Positions 55,080 to 64,000 of a stretch of 64,000 nucleotides of DNA are shown in pieces. Both the position numbers and the translations under genes were made by a program. Location of the stretch: contig JBCAMK010000015.1 in NCBI GenBank assembly GCA_038503065.1, forward strand, positions 62,001-126,000, in the 5' to 3' direction. Source of the DNA: Paragyromitra xinjiangensis. Lineage: Eukaryota; Ascomycota; Pezizomycetes; Pezizales; Discinaceae. Positions within the stretch are counted from its first letter, which is position 1; every line of letters starts with the position of its first letter. Below the pieces are notes generated by a model that searched no databases, was not told the DNA's origin, and saw only the letters and a program-made list of their open reading frames with translations.

Positions 55080-56655
55080 CATCAGCAAAAATAATTATTT
55101 CCTCCCTCAGCTCCAGGAGGCTCGGGATCATCGGGAGACTCGGGAGACTCCAGGAGTTTATGTACCTACCTGGAGGAGCGATCCACGACCGAGCTGCTCA
55201 GGGAGGCACGGAGAAGCAGGCAGCAAGCGCTCCGGGAGACTCTAGGAGATCGATATAGGCACTCCTAACGTGCCATGGAGAGCTGCGGAGGAGCACAAGT
55301 TACGCCTGTCACGGTACTCAATTCACTTATGTCACGCTGTCACTCAGGTCTAGAAAATTATTTTGACTATTATTATTGACTATCTAATGGATCTATATAC
55401 ATTGAACGAGTCCCCGCATCCTCCTGCCCTGCCGCATCCTACCCACCTATTCTGAGCCTGCTGCTGAGCTTGCCGTGGAGTCGATTCGGAGGCTAGCAAA
55501 CAGTCAATTCAGCCGTGGATTCGGAGGCAGGGAGGCGGTCGATTCGGCAGTTGATTTGGAAGCAGGCAGGCAGTCGATTCGGAGGCAGGAAAGCGCGGGA
55601 TTCGGAGGCAGGCAAACAGTCAATTCGGAGTCTATTCAGGAGTCTATTCAGCAGCCAATTCGGAGCCTATTCAGGAGTCTATTCAGCAGTCTATTCAGCA
55701 GTCAATTCAGCAGTGGATTCGGAGGCTCAGAAACGGCCAATTCGGAGTCAATTCGGAGTCTATTCAGGAGTCAATTCGGCAGTGGATTCGGAGGCTTAGA
55801 AACAGCCGATTCGGAGTCAATTCAGGAGTCTATTCGGAGGCAAGTAAGCAGTTGATTCGGAGGCAGGAAAGCGCGGGATTCGGAGGCTCAGAAACAGCCG
55901 ATTCAGAGTCTATTCAGGAGTCAATTCAGCAGTCAATTCGGCAGTGGATTCGGAGTCTATTCAGGAGTCAATTCGGCAGTCAATTCAGTAGGATTCGGAG
56001 TCAATTCAGGAGTCGATTCGGAGTCTATTCAGGAGTCAATTCAGCAGTCAATTCAGCAGTCAATTCAGCAGGATTCGGAGTCTATTCTGCAGTTGATTCG
56101 GAGGCAGGAAAGCACGGGATTCGGAGTCTATTCAGCAGTCAATTCAGGAGTCGATTCGGAGGTAGGAAAGCACGGGATTTGGAGGCAGGCAAGCAGTCGA
56201 TTCAGCCTGGATTCAGCAAGGGGAGTGACGGGGCCTATTCAGAGTTAGCTACTGTACAAAACGACGCGTCTATGGTGGAGATGTAGGAGAGGAAGAGGTA
56301 TGGGCAATGCTCAGGGGGTTAAAAGGGGGGTGAATAGGGTGGGCGGCGTGGGCGGGTTGGGGCAGCAACGGGGAGTTGAAAGAAATTCTTCAGTCGCTGT
56401 CGAGATCCAATAGTCTGCGATTCAGGGAGTCTCTGGCAGTGGTGTTGAGGTCCAGGAGTGGGGTGGAGGCTTAGCATCGTGCCTTTGGCTCATGGAGGAT
56501 ACAGCATATCTCGGGAGAAGCCATATCCTCCAGGAGATGCAGGTCGGGGCGCTCGTGCCTCCAAGCGCCCTGGGAGCGCACGGAGCGCCTGGAGGAGATT
56601 GCCTCCCCGGGAGACGTGCCCATGCTCCTGGAGGCGTTAATTATTTTTGCTGATG
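55080..56655. mobile_element. Repeat-filled TIR element, copy B
   Basis: 1576-bp insertion in the LINE RT gene. Ends are perfect 18-bp inverted repeats, CATCAGCAAAAATAATTA at 55080-55097 and its complement at 56638-56655, followed inward by an imperfect CCTCC match. TG flanks both sides (55078-55079 and 56656-56657). Removing the element and one TG leaves GAC CAG ATA on the minus strand, which joins the two LINE frames without a stop. Inside are GC-rich flanks with CTCCAGGAG motifs and a central tandem array. No transposase seen. It shares its outer 12 bp with copy A. Confidence 0.85.
55470..56225 (+). repeat. Tandem array inside element B
   Basis: Units of 12 bp and multiples (AGTCAATTCGGC, AGTCTATTCAGG, GGAGGCAGGAAAGC). 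They keep long frames open that would encode SIQESIQQSIRQ-like low-complexity chains. These are treated as repeat by-products rather than genes. Confidence 0.82.
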
Positions 56656-56960
56656 TGGTCCCTCGCTGGTGCTTCTAGGAATAGTTGCTTTCTGAATAAC
56701 TTTTCCTTGTCTTCGAAGCTTCTTGCTGTGGTCTCTGTCGTATGGATTGTGGGTGTTTTGGTATATATCCGCTGATTTAACGTCCTCCACACTGTCCATG
56801 CTTCTTTCTGGGTTTTAGCTTCTTGAATGAACATGTCCCACATTTCGACCTTTTTCTTTCTGATCAATCTAAACAGCTCATTTCTCTGCTTTTTCCATTC
56901 GCTAACATCCTCTTCTGTCCCTCCTCTGCTTCCCTTTTTCCATCTTCTGCACTGGCTGAC

Positions 56961-57972
56961 TGTTATACCTATGGCTATAGGCGTGCAGTGGTCTCCCTGT
57001 TACCCTACCTTCCATTTGGTCACCTTCCCGTCTTCGTTGGACCCCTCAGTGGCTGCCTATTGACTTCCCAGCCTATTCTCAGGCAGTTACCCTGCCTTCC
57101 CCGGTTACCCGGCCGTTACCCTGCCTTCGGTTGCGCTGCTGGCAGCGCTGGATCGAGAAGGGGGGACACCCGCAAAATATCCGCGTCCCGGAGACTAAAA
57201 GTAACCCTTTGGTCGTCAACGGCGCCCTTCCCGCGGAACGTGACCCGGAGGGTATGTATGAGAGGTCTTCATAGGGCAACTTGGGGCGCCGAGTCACGTG
57301 GGCTATTCGGATTAGTCATCAGAGGTCTCCTGCCCGCGCTACGGGGCTCCAAACACCAGCTGTCGCAACAAAACGATATCGTGTAACCACCTACTCGATC
57401 GGGCGAACGCAACCGTCGCAACCGTATCATCACCACGGCGATCCGAAGATTACTGAACGAGGGGTAAGCGTCGGAAGTTGGAGATATCGGCTTCGCCGAT
57501 AGGATGTCGGATAAATGGATAAGCGAGTTAGTTCAATTTGTAATAGTAGATAGTTTAGTCCGTCGACCCAAGCTACAAAGAACACACAGTAGTAAAGAGG
57601 ACGGGATATAAATACTCTTGCATTGGACGTCAATTCTGAGTCGATCATCATCGAGGAAGAACGAGTCTTATCAATATTATTTTGTTACCAACATACTTTG
57701 TTCCGTGATAAATTCTCCATCGTATCGAGTTGTTTAGCATAGCTTCGCGCTTCAACACTCGTGTCCTTCCTATTGAGAAAGTTCTTTCAACGGAACAGCC
57801 CCGACCCTTATCTCGCTTAAACTATCGTTGCCTTTGTGCGGTTCATAGGAAGTTGTCAGGACGTGCGCTCGGGTATTGTGCTACGGATAGTAGCCGGTCG
57901 AGTTACAGAGTCTAGAGAGCTATCTAAAGCTTCGCTTAGAATTCAGTAGTGGTGCGAAGTACCGGTCTTACA
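56961..57972 (-). mobile_element. Solo LTR, copy 2
   Basis: 1012-bp minus-strand copy of the LTR at 13236-14277, again TGTAAGACC...GGTATAACA. Perfect 5-bp duplications (CTGAC on the plus strand) lie at 56956-56960 and 57973-57977. It interrupts LINE ORF2 between the endonuclease and the reverse transcriptase. Small length differences from copy 1 lie mainly in the part near the GGTATAACA end. Confidence 0.9.
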
Positions 57973-58993
57973 CTGACCTTTTTCCTCTTTGCTCGTACTT
58001 CATCGTCGAACCATTTTTTGCTTCGCCATGTCATCCTTGCTACCGGAATTCCCTTATCCATGCCTCTCTTGATGACTTCTTCAAGCATCTCTGCGATGGC
58101 GTCCACTTGTTGATCTTCCAGTGCTTCCCCCCATGCGTTCATTTTCTCCCCTATTGCTTCCTCAATCTCTTTTCTGACTACGTCCCAATCTGCGTGCTTT
58201 AAATCCCATCTTTTCCCTAACGGATTGTTGACTCGTTCTGCGGTTTCTCGGTACTCAATCTGGATGGTGGCATGATCTGACCCTAGATCCAGGTCCTCAT
58301 CGATTTTCCAGTTGCATCGCCGCTCCATGTTTGCTGCACACCATGTGAGGTCCAGGATGCTTTTAGTGGCACCTCTCGTCCAGGTGATTCGATCTGCCTC
58401 ATTGAGCAGCGTTAGCTCTTCTCTTTCCACTATATCCATTATCATTTCTTCTCTTAAACTGTCACTTCTTGTATCCCATAATGCCCCCTTCGCATTGAAG
58501 TCGCCTAGTACCATGAGATCTGCCTCTATTCCCAAGTTAATGGGGAAGTCCTTCATGCACCATCCTCCTCTTTCACCGTGTTCCTGGTTATATACATTTA
58601 CTATTCGCAGGATCTTATTATTAGTTAATTGTACGTCCAGAATACTTGCGTCCTAATGTTTCCACAAATCGTCTCTCACTGTCCATTTAAGGCCGCTGTC
58701 TTTTCTGATCATCCACATAACTCTTGCTTTTTCCTGGTTGCTTCCTTGTTGAAATATTATGTCATAGCCGCTGTGTCCCACGGTTATTTGACCATTACCT
58801 ATATCAACTGCACTGTCGATCTTCCGTTTTCGTGTTTTTTCGCCTATCCATGGTTCTTGTATTGCTAATATGTCCGTTGTTCCTCCGATGTCCATTAAAT
58901 TTTGCATGACTATGGTTGATTTATTGCAGTTTTGTTGTATTATCGTCACGCCTATACTGTCGCCCTTGTTTTTTAGTATGTTTGTGCTCATCA

Positions 58994-59986
58994 TTACTTA
59001 CGGGTGGGTTTCAGGTTGGTGTCTCCTCTAATTCCACGGGTAACATGTTCCCACGCAGTGTGGCCTTCTCCGCAGTGACTGCATTTTTTAGCATTCTTGC
59101 ACGCCCACCACATATGTCCCTTTTCTGTGCATTTGTTGCATTTGTTTTCCTTACTGGTTCCTCCGTTCTTGGTGAATTCCCTCATCCACATGCCAAACCC
59201 TTGCTGTCCTTTGTTGACCGTATATCCTTCGTTGTCCTTAAACTGAAAGCTCTTATTTTGCAGAATAGCTGCTCGTTCTGATGCCTTTGCGACGTGTACG
59301 ACGATTGACTGTTTGTCCTTTCCTGCTCCCTCGCTTCTGTCGTTAGCTAACCACCTGGGTTCTTTCATCAGCTTTACTCCCCATGTCTCTTCGATGAATT
59401 GTCCCAATTCGGGCATCTTGTTTTTCCATTCCCCAACGCTCCATCCACAAATCACTATTCCGGCCCAGCTTTCCAGTGTTCGTGACCTTACCCCTCGGTC
59501 CAAGAGCCCACTTACGACTGCTTTAGTTTCGCTTGCTTTTTTAATGATGACCTTAAGGTTTCCGTTGACTGTGGTGTTGACCGCTTGGATTTTGGCTTTG
59601 TCAATTCCCATATCAGCTGCTTTTTGGATCAGCACTTCTTGACTCAGCGACGCGCCTGCTACTGGTTTGTCTCCCATGTCAATGACTACCGCTCCTTTGT
59701 TCTTTTCCTCTTCTTCTAATTCTTTTTGGACTGCGCGTTTAGTATACTCTTCTCTCGCTTTGATTCTGGCTTCGACTTCCTTGTTGGCTACCGTCTGCCA
59801 CTGCTGGTGATTTGTTGCTGGATGAGAAGGTCTTGCTGCTTGCGAGTGGCTTAACGGAATGCTATTTGCCCCAGATGCTACATTACTTGTCCTTGTTGGC
59901 ATTGTTGTTTTCCGGTAATCGATGTGTGGGACAGCTGGGGGTAAGTTGGTGGCTGTTGTTGTGTGTCGCCTGTGTCCTTGTTCCAA
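58994..59986 (-). CDS. LINE ORF1, gag-like with zinc knuckles
   Basis: Nucleic-acid-binding protein of the LINE ribonucleoprotein. The open frame covers 331 codons, ending at TAA 58994-58996. The first in-frame ATG is 59902 (MPTRTSNVASGANS); the frame extends upstream without ATG, so the true start may be upstream or lost. It has a charged helical middle (ARIKAREEYTKRAVQKELEE) and a C-terminal CCHC knuckle pair (CNKCTEKGHMWWAC, CSHCGEGHTAWEH). Its stop overlaps the ORF2 start as TAATG, suggesting coupled reinitiation. Confidence 0.75.
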   Translation of the reverse strand: MEQGHRRHTTTATNLPPAVPHIDYRKTTMPTRTSNVASGANSIPLSHSQAARPSHPATNHQQWQTVANKEVEARIKAREEYTKRAVQKELEEEEKNKGAVVIDMGDKPVAGASLSQEVLIQKAADMGIDKAKIQAVNTTVNGNLKVIIKKASETKAVVSGLLDRGVRSRTLESWAGIVICGWSVGEWKNKMPELGQFIEETWGVKLMKEPRWLANDRSEGAGKDKQSIVVHVAKASERAAILQNKSFQFKDNEGYTVNKGQQGFGMWMREFTKNGGTSKENKCNKCTEKGHMWWACKNAKKCSHCGEGHTAWEHVTRGIRGDTNLKPTRK

Positions 59987-60116
59987 GGAATCGCATTTCC
60001 CCTTCCAAAACTCAACTTCTCTTTTATCTCAGGGAGCGAAGTTTCGTCAAGCCCTTTGGTATCCCCAAAGGTGAGCAGTGCTACTTGAAAGAGGTTTCGC
60101 TACAATGATAATACAA

Positions 60117-60416
60117 TGTTTTCCACAGGCCTCACGTAGGTTAAGAATCGAGGTGATTCTGGGGGGTGACAGCGACAGCGACGACGATGTTTCTGAGGTA
60201 GAAACAGAGATGGTATTTGGATAACAGTACAGTAGAAGTAAAGTAAGAAACGTTGCTTAAGGAGAAGAAGAAAAGAACAATCACAACCGCGGAAATCCAT
60301 CGCTTATATACCCAATCTTCCTCTTTCTATGACTCATCCATGACTCAACCATTCGAGGCAACCCAACCGAATCACAAAGAAACACAACGAAATAATACAA
60401 TAACTAATCCTTAACA
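60117..60416 (-). mobile_element. 3' LTR of the Ty3/gypsy element
   Basis: Proposed 300-bp LTR downstream of pol, starting TGTTAAGG and ending GGAAAACA (minus strand), with TG...CA ends and a 4-bp inverted match. A purine-rich stretch (GAAGGAGGGGG) lies between the pol stop and the LTR. It contains a TATATAAGC promoter-like box near 60300-60310. The 5' LTR is outside the window, so the exact ends are not verified. Confidence 0.55.
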
Positions 60417-63400
60417 CCCCACATGTGCCTGACCTTATCCATGAAAGTAGCCCCCTCCTTCAAGCGTGAGCTCCTGTGAACCTAAGGTACCATATCATTA
60501 AGTTTATCGGGATACCGTTGGTGAAAAATCTCCACGGCCTGTGTTTCTTGATGATCCTTTGCTGACTCCCAGGTAGGTTGAGCATAGCCCGTCCATTTGA
60601 CCAAATATTCCAGGTTTCCATATTGTATCCTCGAATCTAGGATTTCGTCGATATAGTATTCCTCATGATCGTTGACTTGTACCGGAGGTGGTGGTGGAAT
60701 TATCTGTCCTGGCAAGGGGTCTGTCGCGGTTGGCTTTATTAAGGATACGTGAAAGACGGAGTGATATTTGACTGAGGAGGGGAGGTCAATCTCATAAGCG
60801 TAGGGTGACACGACTCTTTTAACCGGGTATGGGCCCATCCATTTCCAGTCCAGTTTCTTTGAAGCCCGGGAAGTGCGTAGGTTTTTGGTAGATACAAAAA
60901 CTTGATCTCCGACTCGATATGCTGGGGCTGGGGTTCGATGCCTGTTGGTGCTTATTTCATAAACATCTTGGGCCGTCCGGATCTGTGTTCGTAGGAAGTT
61001 TCGAAGTTCTTCCATGCGCTGGGCGAAGTCCTTGGCATCGCGGGCTTGGGAATCCCGGGATGTTGGCATTATCAAGGTGTTAAAGCGAGGGTGGTAACCG
61101 TAATTGGCAAAGAAAGGTGTCACCTTTGTACTTGCCGATTCTTGATTGTTTGCTGCAAACTCCGCGATTGGTAACCACTTAACCCAGTCTTCTTGCTGAT
61201 AAGACACGTAGCACCGGAGATACTGTTCCATTACTGCATTGAGTCTCTCGGTTTGTCCGTCCGTTTCTGGGTGGAAGGAGGTTGACATCCTGGCCTTGAT
61301 CTGTAGCCGTTGGCATAACTCTTTCCAAAACTTGGCGGTGAACTGTGTACCACGGTCGGAAGTGATATGAGAGGGTAAGCCATGGATTTTCCAGACATTC
61401 AGGAGGTACAAATCGGCCACTTGTCGAGCATTCATAGTAGTGTTGCAAGGAATTAGGTGCCTCATTTTCGACAATCGGTCAACAATAACCATTATTGCGT
61501 CAAAGCCTTCCGATTCCGGTAACCCTGTCACAAAATCCATTGATAATTCTTCCCAGGGTCTATTTGGAATAGGTAGGGGGCGTAGAACTCCTTGCGTGCC
61601 TTGCGTTGTTGGCTTTGCTCGTTGACAGACATGGCAGTTCCTAATATATCGGCCAATATACTCCCTCATCTTCGGCCAATAGAAGTCCCTAGATACCAAT
61701 TCAAAGGTTTTTTCTCGTCCTGGATGTCCTGCTGCTGGTGCATTGTGATATTGTTGCAGGATTTCGAGACGAAGTGAATCAAAGTCGGGAACGAAGAAGC
61801 CTTGACGGTACTTGAGGAGCCCATTGCTGTTGGTGCATTCTGCCAGGGAAATTTCTTTCGATTGTCTATCTCCCTTTTCCAATGCTGTAAGGATCTTTTC
61901 CGGGAATGGGTCAGCTTTATATCCTTCTCTAAATAATGAAAGTAAGGTGGCGTCCAATTCAGCGGGTTCGTTTGATAAAGAACCCGTCAACAAACTTAGC
62001 TTAGAATCCAAATTTTCTTTCTTTAATACCACTTGACTCTGGTGTGCGAGTCTTTCATCCCCTTCTTCAGGGAGATCTCCTGATCTCCTGGTCAATGCGT
62101 CCGGTTTTCCTCCTTGTTTTCCTGGGCGATAAGTAATGACAAAATTAAAACGTGAAAGATACTCGGCCCATCTGGCTTGTCGACGGTTCAATTGTTTAGT
62201 GGTCATAAAATACTCCAAGTTTTTATGGTCCGAAATAACCGAAATGGGGTGCGCCGCTCCTTCCAGTTCCGGTCTCCATTCTTCAAAAGTGCGAATGATG
62301 GCAAGCAATTCTTTATTGTAGATTTCGTAATTGCACTCTGCTGGAGAGTGTTTTTTGGAAAAGAAGGCCACTGGGTGTAATACTCCGTTGTCATCATACT
62401 GAGAGAGAACGCCGGCAGACACATAATCGGAGGCATCTGTTTCCACAAAGATTTTCTTATCGGGGTCAAAGTGCATCAGGATTGGGGCGGTGGTGAAGGC
62501 AAGTTTCAAGTCATCAAATGCCTGCTGTGCTTTTGGAGACCATTTAAAAGGTGTATCCTTTTTTGTTAGCGCTGTGAGGGGTGACGAAAGCCGTGAAAAC
62601 CCAAATATGAACCGTCGGTAAAAATTTGCAAATCCTAAGAAAGCTTGAACGTCTTTGACTGATTTTGGAGTTCCCCATTCGCGTACCGCTTTCAATTTCT
62701 CCTCATCCATACTGATACCGTCTGGTGAGAGAATTAATCCCAAGTACTTTGTTGATTGGGTATGGAATTCGCATTTCTCAGGTTTAAGGAGGATCCCTTG
62801 TTGTTTTAGGGCCTGGAGAACCTTACGAACATGTTCCTTGTGTTCTTCCAAATTGTCACTGTATATCAAGATGTCGTCAAGATAGGCAGTACAAAAGATG
62901 TCCAGGTATTCGGTCAGACAATCATTAACAAAACGTTGGAAGGTGCCAGGTGCGTTGGTGAGTCCAAAGGGCATGACCTTGTATTCGTAGAGGCCGTAAC
63001 GGGTGTGGAATGCTGTTTTCCATTCTTCTCCCTCTGCCATCCGTATTTGATTATACCCCATGCGGAGATCCAGCTTGGTGTACCATTTTGCCTTAGCCAA
63101 GCGGTCTAGGGTTTCTCGGATGAGGGGAGAAGTATATCGGTCTTTGATGGTGATGTTGTTTAATCCGCGGTAATCAACACACAAACGGAGAGATCCATCA
63201 GCCTTTTTTACGAAGAGGACCGGGGACCCAGCTGGTGATGAGCTGGCTTGGATGAACCCTTTTCCGAGGTTGTCTTCTATATATTCTTTTAATACTCGAA
63301 GTTCCTCGCGGGACATACCATATAATGGTCCAAAGGGGGGTTCTTTTCCATCGAGAAGTGGTATCTTGTGATCGTAGGGGCGGCGTGGGGGGAGTCCGTT

Positions 63401-64000
63401 GGCTTTGGTTTCATCAAACATGTCCAAGAACTTGTGATATTCCAGGGGGATTCGTTTTTTCCATTCCTCCTTGGTATTTCTCTTATCGAGGATCTTATTG
63501 ATTTCGTCTAAAGAAATGGCATATATTTGGGAAGTCCGTTTCCTAGCTAGCCGGCTAAAAGCTGCAGCTCCAATGAAATGAACCCTGAGTTTTTCTGGAA
63601 GTTGGATGCCATGAGTGATGACAGGGGGTGCCGTGGGGTTGCAATGGGTACGGCAGCGGCTGGATCCAAAGGTTATTTTGTTGGCCGCAAATTGCAAAGA
63701 AATATCATGATGTTTCATCCAAGGGATTCCCAGGACCAGCGGGTAGTGACCGAGTTGTGTCACAAAGAAGGGGGCTTTTTCTTGGTGATCCTGAATATCC
63801 AGCCTGCAATGTACAAGGTGGGTGATGGCCCCTGAGGAAATGGGTCTTCCATCGATGACTTCTAGTTGACGGGGGTTTTTGAGAGAAATAAGAGGAAAAT
63901 TATGGTGACGCGCAAATTCTTCGTCCATGAATGCAAATCCTGAGGCTCCAGTGTCCAATAGTGCGTGAGTTTGTATGGTTTTATTGTTACTCGAAAGACT
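60417..64000 (-). mobile_element. Ty3/gypsy chromodomain retrotransposon, internal part
   Basis: Internal region of an LTR retrotransposon of the chromovirus type. It extends beyond the right edge of the window, where gag and the 5' LTR must lie. Orientation is minus. Between the pol stop and the proposed LTR there are about 65 bases. Confidence 0.85.
60482..64000 (-). CDS. Ty3/gypsy pol polyprotein with chromodomain, partial
   Basis: At least 1172 codons open without interruption, entering from outside the window; there is no start codon in view. Domains in order are aspartic protease (LLDTGASGFAF, then LVLGIPWMKHHD), reverse transcriptase (LRLCVDYRGLN, FGLTNAPGTFQ, catalytic YLDDILIYS), RNase H (FVETDASDYVSAGVLSQ, ISDHKNLEYF), integrase (zinc-binding H..H with CHVCQRAK; LSMDFVTGLPES, TSDRGTQF, SFHPETDGQTERLNAVMEQY), and a C-terminal chromodomain (YYIDEILDSRI, LVKWTGYAQPTWES). 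Chromodomains direct integration to marked chromatin in this clade. All catalytic residues are present, so it may be recently active. Confidence 0.95.
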   Translation of the reverse strand, partial: SLSSNNKTIQTHALLDTGASGFAFMDEEFARHHNFPLISLKNPRQLEVIDGRPISSGAITHLVHCRLDIQDHQEKAPFFVTQLGHYPLVLGIPWMKHHDISLQFAANKITFGSSRCRTHCNPTAPPVITHGIQLPEKLRVHFIGAAAFSRLARKRTSQIYAISLDEINKILDKRNTKEEWKKRIPLEYHKFLDMFDETKANGLPPRRPYDHKIPLLDGKEPPFGPLYGMSREELRVLKEYIEDNLGKGFIQASSSPAGSPVLFVKKADGSLRLCVDYRGLNNITIKDRYTSPLIRETLDRLAKAKWYTKLDLRMGYNQIRMAEGEEWKTAFHTRYGLYEYKVMPFGLTNAPGTFQRFVNDCLTEYLDIFCTAYLDDILIYSDNLEEHKEHVRKVLQALKQQGILLKPEKCEFHTQSTKYLGLILSPDGISMDEEKLKAVREWGTPKSVKDVQAFLGFANFYRRFIFGFSRLSSPLTALTKKDTPFKWSPKAQQAFDDLKLAFTTAPILMHFDPDKKIFVETDASDYVSAGVLSQYDDNGVLHPVAFFSKKHSPAECNYEIYNKELLAIIRTFEEWRPELEGAAHPISVISDHKNLEYFMTTKQLNRRQARWAEYLSRFNFVITYRPGKQGGKPDALTRRSGDLPEEGDERLAHQSQVVLKKENLDSKLSLLTGSLSNEPAELDATLLSLFREGYKADPFPEKILTALEKGDRQSKEISLAECTNSNGLLKYRQGFFVPDFDSLRLEILQQYHNAPAAGHPGREKTFELVSRDFYWPKMREYIGRYIRNCHVCQRAKPTTQGTQGVLRPLPIPNRPWEELSMDFVTGLPESEGFDAIMVIVDRLSKMRHLIPCNTTMNARQVADLYLLNVWKIHGLPSHITSDRGTQFTAKFWKELCQRLQIKARMSTSFHPETDGQTERLNAVMEQYLRCYVSYQQEDWVKWLPIAEFAANNQESASTKVTPFFANYGYHPRFNTLIMPTSRDSQARDAKDFAQRMEELRNFLRTQIRTAQDVYEISTNRHRTPAPAYRVGDQVFVSTKNLRTSRASKKLDWKWMGPYPVKRVVSPYAYEIDLPSSVKYHSVFHVSLIKPTATDPLPGQIIPPPPPVQVNDHEEYYIDEILDSRIQYGNLEYLVKWTGYAQPTWESAKDHQETQAVEIFHQRYPDKLNDMVP

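Larger units (their letters stand above)
52476..58994 (-). pseudogene. LINE ORF2: endonuclease, reverse transcriptase, RNase H
   Basis: Starts at ATG 58994, overlapping the ORF1 stop. The APE-type endonuclease shows ILAIQEPWIG, LGDFNAKGALWDTR and LGSDHATIQ. After the LTR and element B come RT motifs GPDQVLSKAIKEAGLKFHGW, RPISLLNTMGKILEKIVETR, GIPQGSPISPLLFNAYIAPL and the catalytic TFIDDVTLAVTADTW. RNase H has VMYADGSKIDGKVGVGV, MDAEMVGIKKAVE and RIDSQEAMKR. A C-terminal part carries ILSRLRTEHIWIHEYAKRIG and the CECGRGK...HVLTEC knuckle. Removing the LTR with one 5-bp duplication, and element B with one dinucleotide, restores one frame across both sites. The remaining stop at 58653 and the 3' frameshifts make it inactive. 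Confidence 0.85.
52199..60116 (-). mobile_element. LINE retrotransposon (Tad1-like), degenerate, with nested insertions
   Basis: Minus-strand non-LTR element. ORF1 (58994-59986) has zinc knuckles. ORF2 has an endonuclease, reverse transcriptase and RNase H. The 3' end carries an (ATTTTT)n-like run at 52262-52345 and terminates in TATC tetranucleotide repeats at 52199-52217. ORF2 is interrupted by a solo LTR (56961-57972) and by repeat element B (55080-56655). Other damage is a stop at 58653-58655, a frameshift near 53040, and a stop and frameshift between 52850 and 52930. The left boundary in element orientation (near 60116) abuts a Ty3/gypsy LTR and is not precisely known. Confidence 0.85.

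Noticed and set aside
55475..56286. Overlapping open frames (SIQESIQQSIRQ-like chains) as genes
   Set aside because: Repeat by-product of 12-bp units, open in more than one frame, with no start context.
55087..56648. Reading copy B as flanked by a 9-bp direct duplication AAATAATTA within a host palindrome
   Set aside because: The sequence is self-complementary, so it appears in both orientations. This reading leaves a stop at the LINE junction, fails for copy A, and cannot explain the shared CATCAGC termini in two unrelated hosts.
56961..57972. Treating this LTR as part of the gypsy element at 60-64 kb
   Set aside because: The gypsy LTR candidate (TGTTAAGG...GGAAAACA, 300 bp) is unrelated in sequence and length, and this copy has its own target duplication.

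Overview
The window reads as nuclear DNA of a filamentous ascomycete (Pezizomycotina). Genes carry short 50-100 bp introns with GT...AG ends and fungal branch-point context. The gene content is typical of such fungi: a PL3 pectate lyase, a P450, an MFS transporter, a SET-domain protein, a HeLo-like pseudokinase, a kinase-ankyrin locus, a Tad1-like LINE and a chromodomain Ty3/gypsy element. A secreted pectate lyase suggests a plant-associated lifestyle. The exact lineage cannot be read from this sequence alone.

Layout. 0.6-6.1 kb: pectate lyase, SET-domain protein, a decayed gene remnant and an F-box-like protein. 7.6-23.4 kb: a P450, a class-III aminotransferase pseudogene and an MFS transporter, all on the minus strand and probably once a small cluster. 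The aminotransferase is split by an 8.5-kb DNA transposon (12494-20989) with 40-bp terminal inverted repeats and a 6-bp target duplication. That transposon carries a broken rve-type (DDE) integrase gene and two accessory genes. It is itself interrupted by a 1042-bp solo LTR and by a 1.8-kb repeat-filled element. 26-51 kb: ordinary genes (DUF2470 protein, three tRNA-Glu genes, hypothetical proteins, RPL5, a small Cys-rich protein, DPH3), then a divergent pair of a kinase/ankyrin locus and a HeLo-like pseudokinase. 52.2-60.1 kb: a degenerate LINE, interrupted by a second copy of the same solo LTR and by a second 1.6-kb repeat-filled element. 60.1-64 kb: the 3' part of a Ty3/gypsy element with an open pol frame that runs off the window.

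The most interesting signal is a pair of repeat-filled insertions (18958-20769 and 55080-56655). Both are bounded by inverted CATCAGCAAAAA ends and both have 2-bp target duplications (TT and TG/CA). Both are filled with a coding-like tandem array and carry no visible transposase. Removing either one plus one dinucleotide rejoins the interrupted host reading frame exactly. The same two families, this element and the ~1-kb solo LTR, hit both the DNA transposon and the LINE, which gives a clear insertion chronology.

Coordinates of multi-exon genes were deduced by eye from splice sites and frame continuity. No homology search was run, so family names rest on recognised motifs.
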